Origin: Jeotgalibacillus sp. S-D1
GTDB lineage: Bacteria; Bacillota; Bacilli; Bacillales; Jeotgalibacillaceae
NCBI RefSeq assembly: GCF_004358665.1
Contig: NZ_SMZR01000006.1
Location: 62,001 to 126,000 of the forward strand
Direction of reading: 5' to 3'
DNA: 64,000 bases
Below the pieces are notes generated by a model that made no database searches, had not been told where the DNA came from, and saw nothing but the letters and a program-made list of their open reading frames with translations. Below are positions 32,791 to 41,722 of the stretch, one piece after another. Within the stretch, counting starts at the first letter, position 1; each line of letters opens with the position of its first letter. The translations under genes were made by a program, and so were the position numbers.

Positions 32791-33813
32791 TTATTTTGGC
32801 GGTTTACAGGATTCCCGTTCGATAAGAGATGCTTTAAAGATGCTTGATTTGTCAAAGGGCTTTTCTTCAATTTGACAAATGAGCTGTTCAACCAAAGATG
32901 CTGCCATTTCAACTCTCGGGACATGCATCGTCGTTAGCGGCGGGGCGGTGTATTCGGTTAAGAGAACATTATCAAATCCAATGACTGAGACATCGTCTGG
33001 TACTGAAAGACCTGCAGCCCGCATCGCTTTAATTACCCCTAAAGCAATGACATCATTAAAACAGATTATTGCCGAGGGGAATTTTTCTTTTTGAGACCAT
33101 TGTACGACAGCATCACTGCCGCTTTTTTCAGTAAAGCTGCCGTTGAAAATAAAGTCAGGGTGAACCGGTATATCCGCTTCTTTTAACGCAATCTTATAGC
33201 CGTTCAATCGTTCAATTGAGGCGTGGTTATCTTTATCTCCAGTAATAACAGCAATTTCTTTATGGCCGAGCTGAATCAGATAGTTTGCGGCATCTTTTCC
33301 CCCTTGTTCGTTTTGTAAAAATGGAATCGGAATGGAAGGAGGGGGGCTGCTCAAGTTGTTTTGATCGAACAATCCAACTATGTATCCGGCTGAGACAATT
33401 TGATCCACAATGCGTTGAACATTTGTCCAGCTGATGATCATTCCGGCATCAATGCTTTTTTCCCGGTACAGTTTCATAACAGCAGCAGAATCTTTATGAT
33501 CAGCCATTGTTACCAATACATTGTATCCTCTATCAGAACAGGCGCTGATCATACTGCCAATTACCACACTGTAAAAGAGATCATCAGAATAAATACGGTG
33601 TTTGGTGGTATCTTGAATAATAAAAAGACCGATTGTCTGAGTTTTTTTCTTCACGAGCCTTCTTGCAGAAACATTTGGATGATACTGATGTTCCTCTATA
33701 ATTTTAAGTATGCGGTCACGCGTTTCTGGTCTTACTTGAGGTGATTTATTTAATACTCGCTGGACTGTTTTCCGAGATACTCCTGCAAGCTTAGCGATAT
33801 CAAAAATATCCAT
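32791..33813 (-). CDS. LacI/GalR family transcriptional regulator, orphan
   Basis: This 340-residue repressor has an N-terminal helix-turn-helix IFDIAKLAGVSRKTVQRVLN (Gln replaces the usual Ser in the recognition helix), the hinge HPNVSARRLVKKKTQTIG, and a periplasmic-binding-fold effector domain with GGKDAANYLIQLGHKEIAVITG and SAIICFNDVIALGVIKAM. The C-terminal LIERESC motif is usual in the family. The ligand is unknown, presumably a sugar. No sugar operon is adjacent, so targets are distant, or it acts on itself. ATG at 33813 is preceded by AGGAGG. Confidence 0.9.
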   Translation of the reverse strand: MDIFDIAKLAGVSRKTVQRVLNKSPQVRPETRDRILKIIEEHQYHPNVSARRLVKKKTQTIGLFIIQDTTKHRIYSDDLFYSVVIGSMISACSDRGYNVLVTMADHKDSAAVMKLYREKSIDAGMIISWTNVQRIVDQIVSAGYIVGLFDQNNLSSPPPSIPIPFLQNEQGGKDAANYLIQLGHKEIAVITGDKDNHASIERLNGYKIALKEADIPVHPDFIFNGSFTEKSGSDAVVQWSQKEKFPSAIICFNDVIALGVIKAMRAAGLSVPDDVSVIGFDNVLLTEYTAPPLTTMHVPRVEMAASLVEQLICQIEEKPFDKSSIFKASLIERESCKPPK

Positions 33814-34064
33814 TGTATCCTCCTACATGAATAACGGTTGGTTACATTTATTATAGCGGATGTCACCGAGAGTGAATACGCATCCCGTTTAGTGATCATC
33901 ATTTTACAGCTATCCCAGTCAGCTGTCTCCCTGTATACTAAAATGGAAACATTAACGATAACAGCGCGGTGTAAACAGAACCATTTGTTAAAGATATAGT
34001 TTGACCTGATCGTAAAAATAGCAGATGTGCAAAGTTACTAGAAGAGCAGGATAGGAGGGTTTAC

Positions 34065-34859
34065 ATGTCTGATCACTCAAAGGAAGAGCTTCTTACTGGA
34101 GGCAATGTGTCAAAGGTGTATCGTTTGGGCAATACAGTCAGACGGGAAATGACAGAAAACAGCCGTCGGGTTCATGCACTGTTAAAGCATCTGGAGGCAA
34201 AAAATATTGAATTTACACCCCGGTTTCTGGGAATTGATGAGCAGGGAAGAGAAATCCTATCGTTCATTGAAGGGGAAGCGGGCAATTATCCGCTGAAAGA
34301 CTATATGTGGTCAAGTGAAGCACTAGAGAAAATTGCCAAGATGCAGCGGAGATATCATGATGCCGTGAAGGATTTCGAAGTCGGGGAGTACTGGAAGCCC
34401 GTTGTTCAAACGTCCGATCAGGCAGAAGTGATCTGCCATAATGACTTTGCTGTGTATAATATGATTTTTGCCGATGGCATCCCAGTTGGCCTCATTGATT
34501 TTGATGTTGCTGGCCCGGGACCGGTATTGTGGGATATTGCTTATACTCTTTATACTTGTGTACCGCTGAGCCGTTTTTATTTAGTAGAAACAGGTGAAAA
34601 GTGTTTCTATCAATCGTCAAGTGATGCAAAACGCATAAAAGAGCGAATAAATCTATTTTTTGAGGCATATGGAATACAGGGTTCCAAAGATTGCCTGGAC
34701 ATGGTGCTTTTCCGTTTAGAAGATTTATGTAAAACGATAGAGAGTCATGCGAATGAGGGAGTGGCAGCCTTCCAAAAAATGAAGGCTGAAGGGCATATTG
34801 AGCACTATGTTCATGATATTAACTTTATACGAAAGCACCGGCATGAATGGGAAGAATAA
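34065..34859 (+). CDS. Aminoglycoside phosphotransferase/choline kinase-fold protein
   Basis: This 264-residue cytosolic kinase-fold protein of the APH family shows the catalytic loop HNDFAVYNMIF (HxDxxxxN) near residues 127-137 and the metal-binding IDFDVAGPG near 145-153. The N-lobe has GGNVSKVYRLGNTVRRE, with a reduced Gly loop. Many chromosomal members act on small metabolites such as homoserine, methylthioribose or sugars, so antibiotic resistance should not be inferred. Start ATG 34065 has AGGAGGG upstream. It is alone, ended by a hairpin shared with the convergent gene. Confidence 0.82.
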   Translation: MSDHSKEELLTGGNVSKVYRLGNTVRREMTENSRRVHALLKHLEAKNIEFTPRFLGIDEQGREILSFIEGEAGNYPLKDYMWSSEALEKIAKMQRRYHDAVKDFEVGEYWKPVVQTSDQAEVICHNDFAVYNMIFADGIPVGLIDFDVAGPGPVLWDIAYTLYTCVPLSRFYLVETGEKCFYQSSSDAKRIKERINLFFEAYGIQGSKDCLDMVLFRLEDLCKTIESHANEGVAAFQKMKAEGHIEHYVHDINFIRKHRHEWEE

Positions 34860-34892
34860 TGGCGCGGCCACTTTAAAAGGAGTCCGCGCCAT
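34859..34892. terminator. Hairpin between convergent genes
   Basis: ATGGCGCGG and CCGCGCCAT form a strong GC-rich stem around a 16-base loop. No T run follows on either side, so terminator function is likely but not certain. Confidence 0.5.
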
Positions 34893-34895
34893 CAC

Positions 34896-35654
34896 TCATT
34901 TCTCATTTTGTATAATATACTGGAGACCATCATAGGTGGTGCTAAAGGTTAGGATGTCCCGGTCCAGACCGGTGAGGGACGTAGCCAAAGAGGGAGGAAT
35001 TCCCACTAGTATGCACTGTGAGCCGATTAGGCTAATACAGTCAATCAGCTTTTGGAAAAGCCCTGTTAAGTTGCTTTCACCGATATAAACTTCACTTAAG
35101 TTCAGCAAAACATATTCCACCTGTTCAGAAGAGCATTTTACTAAAATATTCATGATCAGCTGATCAAAACGCTCTATATCAAACTCACCAATCAAAGGAA
35201 GTGCAATTGCATTGCTCCATACCCGCAGAACCGGGGTAGATAATGCATTAATGAACTTTTCCTTTTTATCTTCTTCCTCAGCTTTTGTTGTTACATCCAT
35301 CAGCATGACCACATAACCATCTATCGGACCTTGCTCCTGCCTAATTGGAGTGATGACAATGTCAGCAACAAATCGATCGCGAATCGTAATCCTCGATCGA
35401 TGCATCTCACTCAGTCCGCCCATCAATTTCTCCTGGTATTCGGGCCGGCGATGGAAATGATTCATATTTAAACCAATTAGTTCATCACTGTTTTTTAGGC
35501 CGTATAATGGTGCTACAACTGAAAGCAGCTCTTTTGCCTGTGCATTCATCCATACAATTGTGTAGCTGGCATAAGCAATTAAAATGGTTTCTCCAATGCT
35601 GTTCAAAGCATAAAGAGGAGAAATTCCTTCAGGAAGGATCGCATCACCGTTCAC
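34896..35654 (-). CDS. PAS-STAS sensor protein (RsbR-related)
   Basis: This 252-residue soluble protein has an N-terminal PAS domain (about 15-130) ending in VVMLMDVT and a C-terminal STAS domain (about 140-245) with EYVLLNLSEVYIGESNLTGLFQKLI and LIGSQCILVGIPPSLA. The order matches RsbR-type stressosome proteins and YtvA. The PAS segment GLNMNHFHRRPEYQEKL is His-rich and lacks the flavin-binding NCRFLQ motif, so it is not a LOV domain; a haem or small-molecule ligand is possible. The STAS segment keeps Ser/Thr (GESNLTG) at the place of the RsbR phosphosites. GTG start at 35654 behind AAGGGGCG. No RsbS/RsbT neighbour. Confidence 0.8.
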   Translation of the reverse strand: MNGDAILPEGISPLYALNSIGETILIAYASYTIVWMNAQAKELLSVVAPLYGLKNSDELIGLNMNHFHRRPEYQEKLMGGLSEMHRSRITIRDRFVADIVITPIRQEQGPIDGYVVMLMDVTTKAEEEDKKEKFINALSTPVLRVWSNAIALPLIGEFDIERFDQLIMNILVKCSSEQVEYVLLNLSEVYIGESNLTGLFQKLIDCISLIGSQCILVGIPPSLATSLTGLDRDILTFSTTYDGLQYIIQNEK

Positions 35655-35787
35655 ATTTTTCGCCCCTTAATATGTAATAGTATTAATTCTGTAAAAGTTG
35701 TTACATATTGTATAGTTAGTATAAACCAAATAAGGAAGATAGAAGATATTTAATGTCATAGATTAGGGATTTAATTTTAAAATCAAC

Positions 35788-35838
35788 ATAAAAACCCCCT
35801 AAAACAACTGCATACACTTGTTTTAGAGGCATTTTATT
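35788..35838 (-). terminator. Terminator of the OB-fold gene
   Basis: On the minus strand, CTAAAACAA pairs with TTGTTTTAG (10-base loop), followed by GGGGTTTTT. Confidence 0.65.
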
Positions 35839-35847
35839 TTTTCCAAA

Positions 35848-36291
35848 TTACTCAATCACTTCTATTTTAGACGCCAATACCAGCGGGAGAGGCGCATGTT
35901 CATAATCTCCCCGGTAGACACCTTTGACTTTTACGCGATCTCCTTCTTGAGGAGTGAATCCTGAGTCGTCCTGAATGACATACACCCCATATCCATGCTC
36001 TTCATTAACTGAAAGGCCAAATTCCGTTTTATCGCCTTTAGTGAGGATCAGATCGACTTCGCCTGTAATCGTAACCAGTGTTCCGGTCTCTACCTGCCCG
36101 CTTGCAGCTTGAACAAATGAAACAGCTATCGGTTCTTTTGATTGGGCAATCGGATTTTCCAGGGAAATTTCATATTCTTTCGTCAGATAAGAGGATTCCT
36201 CTGCTTTTTGTGCTGAAGTCAGTGCCTCATATAATAAGGTGCCGGGAATAATGAGCAGGATTAACACAACAAAATAAAGTAATCGCCTCAT
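35848..36291 (-). CDS. Membrane-anchored OB-fold protein of unknown function
   Basis: This 147-residue protein has an N-terminal hydrophobic helix (about 3-22) that anchors or exports it, a short linker, and a beta-rich domain (about 65-145) with VETGTLVTITGEVDLI and TPQEGDRVKVKGVYRGDY. These segments look like OB-fold strands of the tRNA_anti/nucleic-acid-binding type also found in membrane or NfeD-like proteins. I do not recognise a specific family member. ATG at 36291 has GAGGTGAG upstream. It is transcribed away from yunB, with about 130 AT-rich bases between them. Confidence 0.65.
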   Translation of the reverse strand: MRRLLYFVVLILLIIPGTLLYEALTSAQKAEESSYLTKEYEISLENPIAQSKEPIAVSFVQAASGQVETGTLVTITGEVDLILTKGDKTEFGLSVNEEHGYGVYVIQDDSGFTPQEGDRVKVKGVYRGDYEHAPLPLVLASKIEVIE

Positions 36292-36423
36292 TTTCTCACC
36301 TCAATATTATGTTTGCCTAAAAAAACAATCAATCATATATATATGCTTTTGTAAGCCGCTTATGCCAAATCATCTAGGCACCTGCTTGAATTTCCTTACA
36401 TATAGTATGGGAAATAGGTAAAA

Positions 36424-37155
36424 GTGGATGTGAAATCAGTAATGAAGTTCCGTCAAAAAAGAGCCATGTCCCTAAAAAAAAGTTTTTTTCTTTCATTTAT
36501 TTTGTTTGTACTGTCCACATTATTCAGTATCTGGCTCATTGATAAAAAAATCGAGCCAAGCATTATGAGTATTGCAGAAACAAAGACTCACAATATTGCA
36601 ATCCAGGCAATCAATGAAGCGGTCTCAGAGGAGATGAGCCAATCGATCGACATGGACGAATTAATTATTCTTCATGAGTCCGAGTCAGGCATGGGGTACA
36701 GTTTTAATCCCAAGATTTATAATCAGCTGGATTCTGAAGCGGGGGAAAGGATCCAGGCATTTCTGGAGAATGGCTATGCAAGCGCAGAAGATAAAAAGGA
36801 GGATAGTAAAAAACCGAAAAGCAATGAAAAAGAGGATATTATCTATTATATGCCTTTAGGTGTGACAACAGATAATTTACTTTTATCAAGTCTGGGACCG
36901 AAAATACCGATTCAATTTGAAACAGTTGGAAACGTGTCTACCACGATAAAAACAACTATGAATGAAAGTGGTATTAACAATACTTTTCTGGAAATTTTTC
37001 TGGAAATCGACGTCAGTATGAAAGTCATTATCCCGTCCCTGGAAAAGAATATTGAAGTAAGCAACTCAATAAAACTGGGAGATTTATTTCTGCAGGGAAA
37101 TGTCCCCGAATATTATGGCCAAATGCCAATCATCGAGTCATCCAAGGAGAAATAA
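36424..37155 (+). CDS. yunB: Sporulation protein YunB
   Basis: This 243-residue bitopic protein has one N-terminal helix (about 20-42) followed by IEPSIMSIAETKTHNIAIQAINEAV, the strongest YunB signature, and later IIYYMPLGVTTDNLLLSSLGPKIPI and VSMKVIIPSLEKNIEVSNSI. YunB is needed for full spore formation in B. subtilis and is made under sigma-E; the biochemical role is unknown. The segment EDKKEDSKKPKSNEKED in the middle is a charged insertion. The start is uncertain: GTG 36424 behind AGGT, or ATG 36442. Its presence supports an endospore-forming host. Confidence 0.88.
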   Translation: MDVKSVMKFRQKRAMSLKKSFFLSFILFVLSTLFSIWLIDKKIEPSIMSIAETKTHNIAIQAINEAVSEEMSQSIDMDELIILHESESGMGYSFNPKIYNQLDSEAGERIQAFLENGYASAEDKKEDSKKPKSNEKEDIIYYMPLGVTTDNLLLSSLGPKIPIQFETVGNVSTTIKTTMNESGINNTFLEIFLEIDVSMKVIIPSLEKNIEVSNSIKLGDLFLQGNVPEYYGQMPIIESSKEK

Positions 37156-37253
37156 AACAAAACTGTCTGGAGTGTTAAAAGCTTCAGACAGTGCAGCCCG
37201 GCCTATGATAGTTTTCTTAGAGAAGAGACGGAAATTAATAAAAGGAGGCTTAT

Positions 37254-38216
37254 ATGAAGCGGAAAAAATGGAAGACACCAGTGCTCATATTACTTATATT
37301 TATCCTTTTTATTTTTGTAAATAACACATCTCTCCTGGTTGAGACCAATAATAGCCCATTCCTTCTTGCTCATCGAGGAGTTGGACAGACGTTTAGCATG
37401 GATGGAATCGAAGGTGATACATGTACAGCTGAGCGTATCTTTGAACCTGATCACACTTATTTAGAAAATACTATCCCCTCGATGGAAGCAGCATTTGAAG
37501 CAGGAGCTGATATGGTCGAATTCGATATTCGTCCGACAAAAGATGGCCAGTTCGCTGTGTTTCATGACTGGACGCTTGATTGCCGCACCGATGCGGTCGG
37601 AGAACCGGTTGAATATACGATGGACGAACTAAGGAAAATGGATATTGGCTATGGCTATACAGCAGATAACGGAGAAACCTTTCCATTTAGAGGAAAAGGA
37701 ATTGGCTTAATGCCGTCACTGGAAGAGGTGCTCGAACATTTTCCGGACGAACAATTTTTAGTACATATTAAGAGCAACGAAAAGTGGGAAGGAAAGCAAT
37801 TAGCCGAGTTTTTAGCTTCAAGGTATGAAAATGAGTTAAGCAGGATCGCGGTTTATGGAGGAGACGAACCCATAAGTGAACTAAAATCAATTATTCCTGA
37901 GATTCGGGTTATGTCACTGGCTGTCATGAAAGACTGCTTACTTCCCTATCTAGCTGTCGGCTGGACAGGCCATATGCCATCTTCCTGCGAAAACACGCAG
38001 CTGCATATTCCTGAAAAATTTGTTTCCTACATGTGGGGGTGGCCGGGGAAATTTATACAGCGCATGGATAAAGAGAATACCAGAGTAATTGTAGTGGCTG
38101 GCAGCGGGAAATGGTCGGAAGGATTTGACTCTGTGGAGGATATAAATCGTTTACCCGAAGATTATTCGGGGTGGATATGGACAAATCGGATTGATTTGAT
38201 TTCTAAGCATCGGTGA
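37254..38216 (+). CDS. Membrane-anchored glycerophosphodiester phosphodiesterase
   Basis: This 320-residue protein has an N-terminal helix (about 8-26), then a GDPD TIM-barrel domain. The catalytic elements are LLAHRGVGQ (His-Arg near 40), YLENTIPSMEAAFEAGADMVEFDIRPTKDG (metal-binding Glu and Asp) and VFHDWTLD (second catalytic His). The insertion between HRG and ENT is longer than usual (about 30 residues). It cleaves glycerophosphodiesters to glycerol-3-phosphate and alcohol at the membrane surface, or may act on lipoteichoic material. ATG at 37254 has AAAAGGAGG. It is followed by an unusual GC-rich stretch. Confidence 0.87.
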   Translation: MKRKKWKTPVLILLIFILFIFVNNTSLLVETNNSPFLLAHRGVGQTFSMDGIEGDTCTAERIFEPDHTYLENTIPSMEAAFEAGADMVEFDIRPTKDGQFAVFHDWTLDCRTDAVGEPVEYTMDELRKMDIGYGYTADNGETFPFRGKGIGLMPSLEEVLEHFPDEQFLVHIKSNEKWEGKQLAEFLASRYENELSRIAVYGGDEPISELKSIIPEIRVMSLAVMKDCLLPYLAVGWTGHMPSSCENTQLHIPEKFVSYMWGWPGKFIQRMDKENTRVIVVAGSGKWSEGFDSVEDINRLPEDYSGWIWTNRIDLISKHR

Positions 38217-38400
38217 TGAATGGGCTCATGGGTTGCGGAGTAAGGGGGAGTTTCATCCTGACCCGCGGATTGAAGTCTTCCAGGCTGCGATTCGGGCACA
38301 AAACAAGCGGAACGCTCCGCTTCAGCCTTCGATTCGGACCCGGACCAGGTCGAGCCCAGACATCAATCCGCCTCCACACTAAAATAATGTATAATAAATA
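38217..38400. other. GC-rich non-coding block of unknown nature
   Basis: The stretch from about 38240 to 38375 is clearly richer in G+C than its AT-rich surroundings. It holds CGATTCGG twice (near 38289 and 38329) and the palindrome AAGCGGAACGCTCCGCTT. Open frames here look like composition artefacts, with no ribosome site. It is not a copy of the 135-bp element. It may be another repeat family or a degraded gene. Confidence 0.35.
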
Positions 38401-38445
38401 AAAAATGAACGCATTGAAGTGTCTCTTTAGAAAGGAGTCTGGCAT

Positions 38446-41400
38446 TTGGATATAAAAGTGACCAAAAAATCAATTAAAGAAAAATGCGGTACGGCTTCTT
38501 TTAATCGGGGAGACGCTTTTTATCGAGCGGATAAAGTGAAGGTTACTCAACAGACGGACGATATTTGTGAAGCGGTTGTTTCAGGAAAAGAAGCGTTTTA
38601 TGTAACGATTAAACGTGAAGTAAACCAGGGGTTCAGTGGTGCGTGCAGCTGTCCAAAGCTTGCTTCATATGATAAGGACTGTCAGCATATTGCGTCCGTG
38701 CTGATTTTGATAATGGAACAGCAGCTCCGTAGAAAGGGGACAGGCCTGCCATACAAAAAGGAAGGTTATTCAGCTTCTTCATCTGACAATGAACTGACAG
38801 ATGGATTTATGACTTTATTTGATAACAGGAAAAATAAAGGAAGCGGACACCAGCTCCATTTTGAAAACAGAGAAAAAATTGATGCTGCCTTTATTCTGGT
38901 ACCAATGACAATCGGGAAAGAAACGAACCTGATTGGGCTGGAGATGACAATTGAAGAAGCGAGTGTGCTTGATATCAGAACGTTTTTGACACATGTAAAG
39001 AAAGCGACACCCTATTTGCTTAGTCCTTCGTTCACCTATGATCCCCGTATGCATTGTTTTGACCGGGAATCGGACGATGTGATTCAACAGCTGATTCAAG
39101 TGACGCATGATGAAAAGGTATATCTGGATGCTGCCCCAAGTCTGTCTGATTATACGGTCAGTCCTAATCTGCTGCTGATTCCGCCGTCATCTTGGGAATC
39201 CTTAAAGCAGCTGTTTATCGAGGCGCCTTCGGTAACGCTCGAGTACCGCAGGAAATCATACGGGGGTCTCCAACTGTCTGACGAACTTCTCCCATTGCAA
39301 TTTGTTATGACGAATTCCGAGACAGGCAGCAAGCTTCAGATCAATGGTTTGCAGCAAATTCTCCAGCTGCCTGTCTATCATGGTGTGTTAGTGGAAGGGA
39401 AATGGATCGAGCTGAAAAAAGAGGACAGCAGCCGGCTGCATGAGCTGAGTCAGATGCTGCATGCTTCAAAAACCAATCAAATCCCAATTGCTCCTGATCA
39501 AGTCGAACTGTTTCTTGATAAAGTTGTGCCTGGTTTAAAAAAACTCGGACAGGTCCAGCTGCCGGGGTATGGCGATGACAGATTTAAGAAAGCACCTTTA
39601 TTGGCCAAACTGTATTTGGACAGGGTGAAAAGCCGTTTGCTTGCCAGTCTTGAATTTTGTTATGGAGACAGCATCATTAATCCTTTGGATGACTCGAAGT
39701 TTATGGCTAATTCGATTCATGTGAGAGAAAAAGAAAAAGAAGCGGAAATCATGCAGCTCATGGATGACAGTTCGTTTACCAAGACAGACAGCGGCTTTTA
39801 TTTACACAATGAAGAGCTGGAATATAATTTCTTATATCATATTGTTCCAAAGCTTCAGCCTCTGGTGCAGATTTATGCAACTACAGCAATTAGAAACAGG
39901 ATCTTCAGGGAAAATAACGGTCCTAAAATCAGTGTGAAGATAAAAAAAGAACGAACAAATTGGCTGGAATTTAAATTTGAAATGGATGGGGTTCCTGAAA
40001 GTCAGATCCGTCAGCTATTGGCTGCGATAGAAGAGAAAAGAAAATATTATCGTCTGCGGAACGGGTCTCTTTTTTCATTGGAGACAAGAGAAATACAGGA
40101 AATAAAACGATTTTTAAATGCCGTGCCCGTTCAGCCTGAAAATCTTGAACAGGGATTTGAGGTGCCGGTCGTACAGGGTCTCCGTCTGCTGGATTCTGTA
40201 GATGATCGAGATGCCTTTAAGCTGGAAGAATCATTTCGCCAGTTTTTAGACCAGCTTCAGCATCCCTCCCAATTGCAATTTGAAGTGCCTGAATCCTTGG
40301 AAGATGTGCTGAGGGACTATCAAAAAGATGGCTTTAAATGGATGAAGATGCTGGCAAGCAATGGATTTGGAGGCATTTTAGCAGATGATATGGGGCTTGG
40401 AAAAACACTGCAAAGCATCACATTCCTATTGTCCGAGCTGACGAATATCCGTCAGAATAAGCAGACTGCCCTCATCGTCTGTCCGTCATCTGTCATGTAT
40501 AACTGGCTTCGTGAATGCATTCATTTTGCACCCGAAATTGAGGCAGTTGTGCTGGACGGAAGTGCGTCTGAGAGAAGCGATCTCCAAAAAGATTTGTCTG
40601 CGATCGATGTCATCATTACTTCCTATCCGCTGCTTCGGAGAGATATCAAGTGGTATGAAGCACAGTCATTCCATACTGTTATTTTTGATGAAGCACAGGC
40701 CTTTAAAAATCCGGTTACCCAAACAGCGAGGGCGGTAAAAAAATTAGAGGCGGTCCATCGTTTTGCGCTGACTGGTACACCAATTGAAAATTCAATTGAA
40801 GAGCTATGGTCCATTTTTCACGTAGTTTTCCCCGAACTGTTTCAGGGCTTGAAGGAATACAGCCATCTCTCAAGAAAAACGATTGCAAGACGTGTGCGCC
40901 CATTTCTGCTGCGGCGTATGAAAGAGGACGTACTTGCGGAGATTCCGGAAAAACTGGAATCGATTGAATCACTCGAATTGCTGCCCGATCAGAAAAAGCT
41001 CTATGCAGCTTATTTGGCAAAGCTTCGCCATGATACATTAAAGCACCTGGACAAGGATACCCTTCGAAAGAATCGAATAAAGATTTTAGCAGGACTGACG
41101 CGTTTAAGGCAAATTTGCTGTCACCCTGAGCTTTTTGTTGAAGGATATAAAGGGAGATCCGCTAAATTTGAGCAGCTTCTTCAGATTCTGGAAGAGTCAA
41201 GGACGTCAGGAAGAAGAGTATTGATTTTTTCCCAATTTACCAAAATGCTTGGTTTAATCGGGAAGGAACTAACGGTTCAAGGCCATCCTTTTTTCTATTT
41301 AGACGGCCAAACCCCTGCAGAAGAACGACTGGAAATTTGCAATCGGTTTAACGGGGGAGAGCGGGAATTATTTTTGATTTCCTTAAAGGCAGGAGGGACT

Positions 41401-41670
41401 GGGCTTAACCTGACTGGCGCTGATACAGTCATCCTGTACGATACCTGGTGGAATCCCGCTGTAGAGGAGCAGGCAGCTGACCGGGCACATCGAATGGGCC
41501 AGAAAAATGCCGTACAGGTTATTAAGCTGATCGCACGCGGAACTATTGAGGAAAAAATGAATGAACTCCAGGATAAAAAAAGACATCTTATTGAAGAACT
41601 GATTGAAAGTGATAAAAAGTCTTCCTCTTCTTTAACAGAAGAGGATATACGAGAGATTTTAATGATTTAA
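38446..41670 (+). CDS. SWI2/SNF2-family DEAD/DEAH helicase with SWIM zinc finger
   Basis: This 1074-residue ATPase starts with a SWIM zinc-finger domain (CSCPKLASYDKDCQH near 65-79), then a long SNF2-associated region to about 620. The helicase core follows: motif I DDMGLGKTLQS (near 645), Ia IVCPSSVMYNW, motif II DEAQ (variant of DEAH), motif III LTGTPIEN, and in the C lobe FSQFTKML, SLKAGGTGLNLT and QAADRAHRMGQ (motif VI). Bacterial members act in RNA polymerase recycling or DNA remodelling, but the role of this branch is not known. TTG start at 38446 behind AAAGGAG. It is monocistronic. Confidence 0.9.
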   Translation: MDIKVTKKSIKEKCGTASFNRGDAFYRADKVKVTQQTDDICEAVVSGKEAFYVTIKREVNQGFSGACSCPKLASYDKDCQHIASVLILIMEQQLRRKGTGLPYKKEGYSASSSDNELTDGFMTLFDNRKNKGSGHQLHFENREKIDAAFILVPMTIGKETNLIGLEMTIEEASVLDIRTFLTHVKKATPYLLSPSFTYDPRMHCFDRESDDVIQQLIQVTHDEKVYLDAAPSLSDYTVSPNLLLIPPSSWESLKQLFIEAPSVTLEYRRKSYGGLQLSDELLPLQFVMTNSETGSKLQINGLQQILQLPVYHGVLVEGKWIELKKEDSSRLHELSQMLHASKTNQIPIAPDQVELFLDKVVPGLKKLGQVQLPGYGDDRFKKAPLLAKLYLDRVKSRLLASLEFCYGDSIINPLDDSKFMANSIHVREKEKEAEIMQLMDDSSFTKTDSGFYLHNEELEYNFLYHIVPKLQPLVQIYATTAIRNRIFRENNGPKISVKIKKERTNWLEFKFEMDGVPESQIRQLLAAIEEKRKYYRLRNGSLFSLETREIQEIKRFLNAVPVQPENLEQGFEVPVVQGLRLLDSVDDRDAFKLEESFRQFLDQLQHPSQLQFEVPESLEDVLRDYQKDGFKWMKMLASNGFGGILADDMGLGKTLQSITFLLSELTNIRQNKQTALIVCPSSVMYNWLRECIHFAPEIEAVVLDGSASERSDLQKDLSAIDVIITSYPLLRRDIKWYEAQSFHTVIFDEAQAFKNPVTQTARAVKKLEAVHRFALTGTPIENSIEELWSIFHVVFPELFQGLKEYSHLSRKTIARRVRPFLLRRMKEDVLAEIPEKLESIESLELLPDQKKLYAAYLAKLRHDTLKHLDKDTLRKNRIKILAGLTRLRQICCHPELFVEGYKGRSAKFEQLLQILEESRTSGRRVLIFSQFTKMLGLIGKELTVQGHPFFYLDGQTPAEERLEICNRFNGGERELFLISLKAGGTGLNLTGADTVILYDTWWNPAVEEQAADRAHRMGQKNAVQVIKLIARGTIEEKMNELQDKKRHLIEELIESDKKSSSSLTEEDIREILMI

Positions 41671-41676
41671 CGAACA

Positions 41677-41716
41677 AAAGAGAGCAGCAGATTCATCTAT
41701 CTGCTGCTCTCTTTGT
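41677..41716. terminator. Bidirectional terminator
   Basis: AAAGAGAGCAGCAGAT / ATCTGCTGCTCTCTTT with a 6-base loop, between the convergent helicase and ABC exporter genes. Confidence 0.9.
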
Positions 41717-41722
41717 CATGTA

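Noticed and set aside
34065-34859. Aminoglycoside resistance gene
   Set aside because: Only the general kinase fold is seen; many such proteins phosphorylate metabolites.
35700-35790. Sigma-B promoter for the PAS-STAS gene
   Set aside because: AT-rich boxes are present, but no GGnTTRA/GGGTAT pair with correct spacing.
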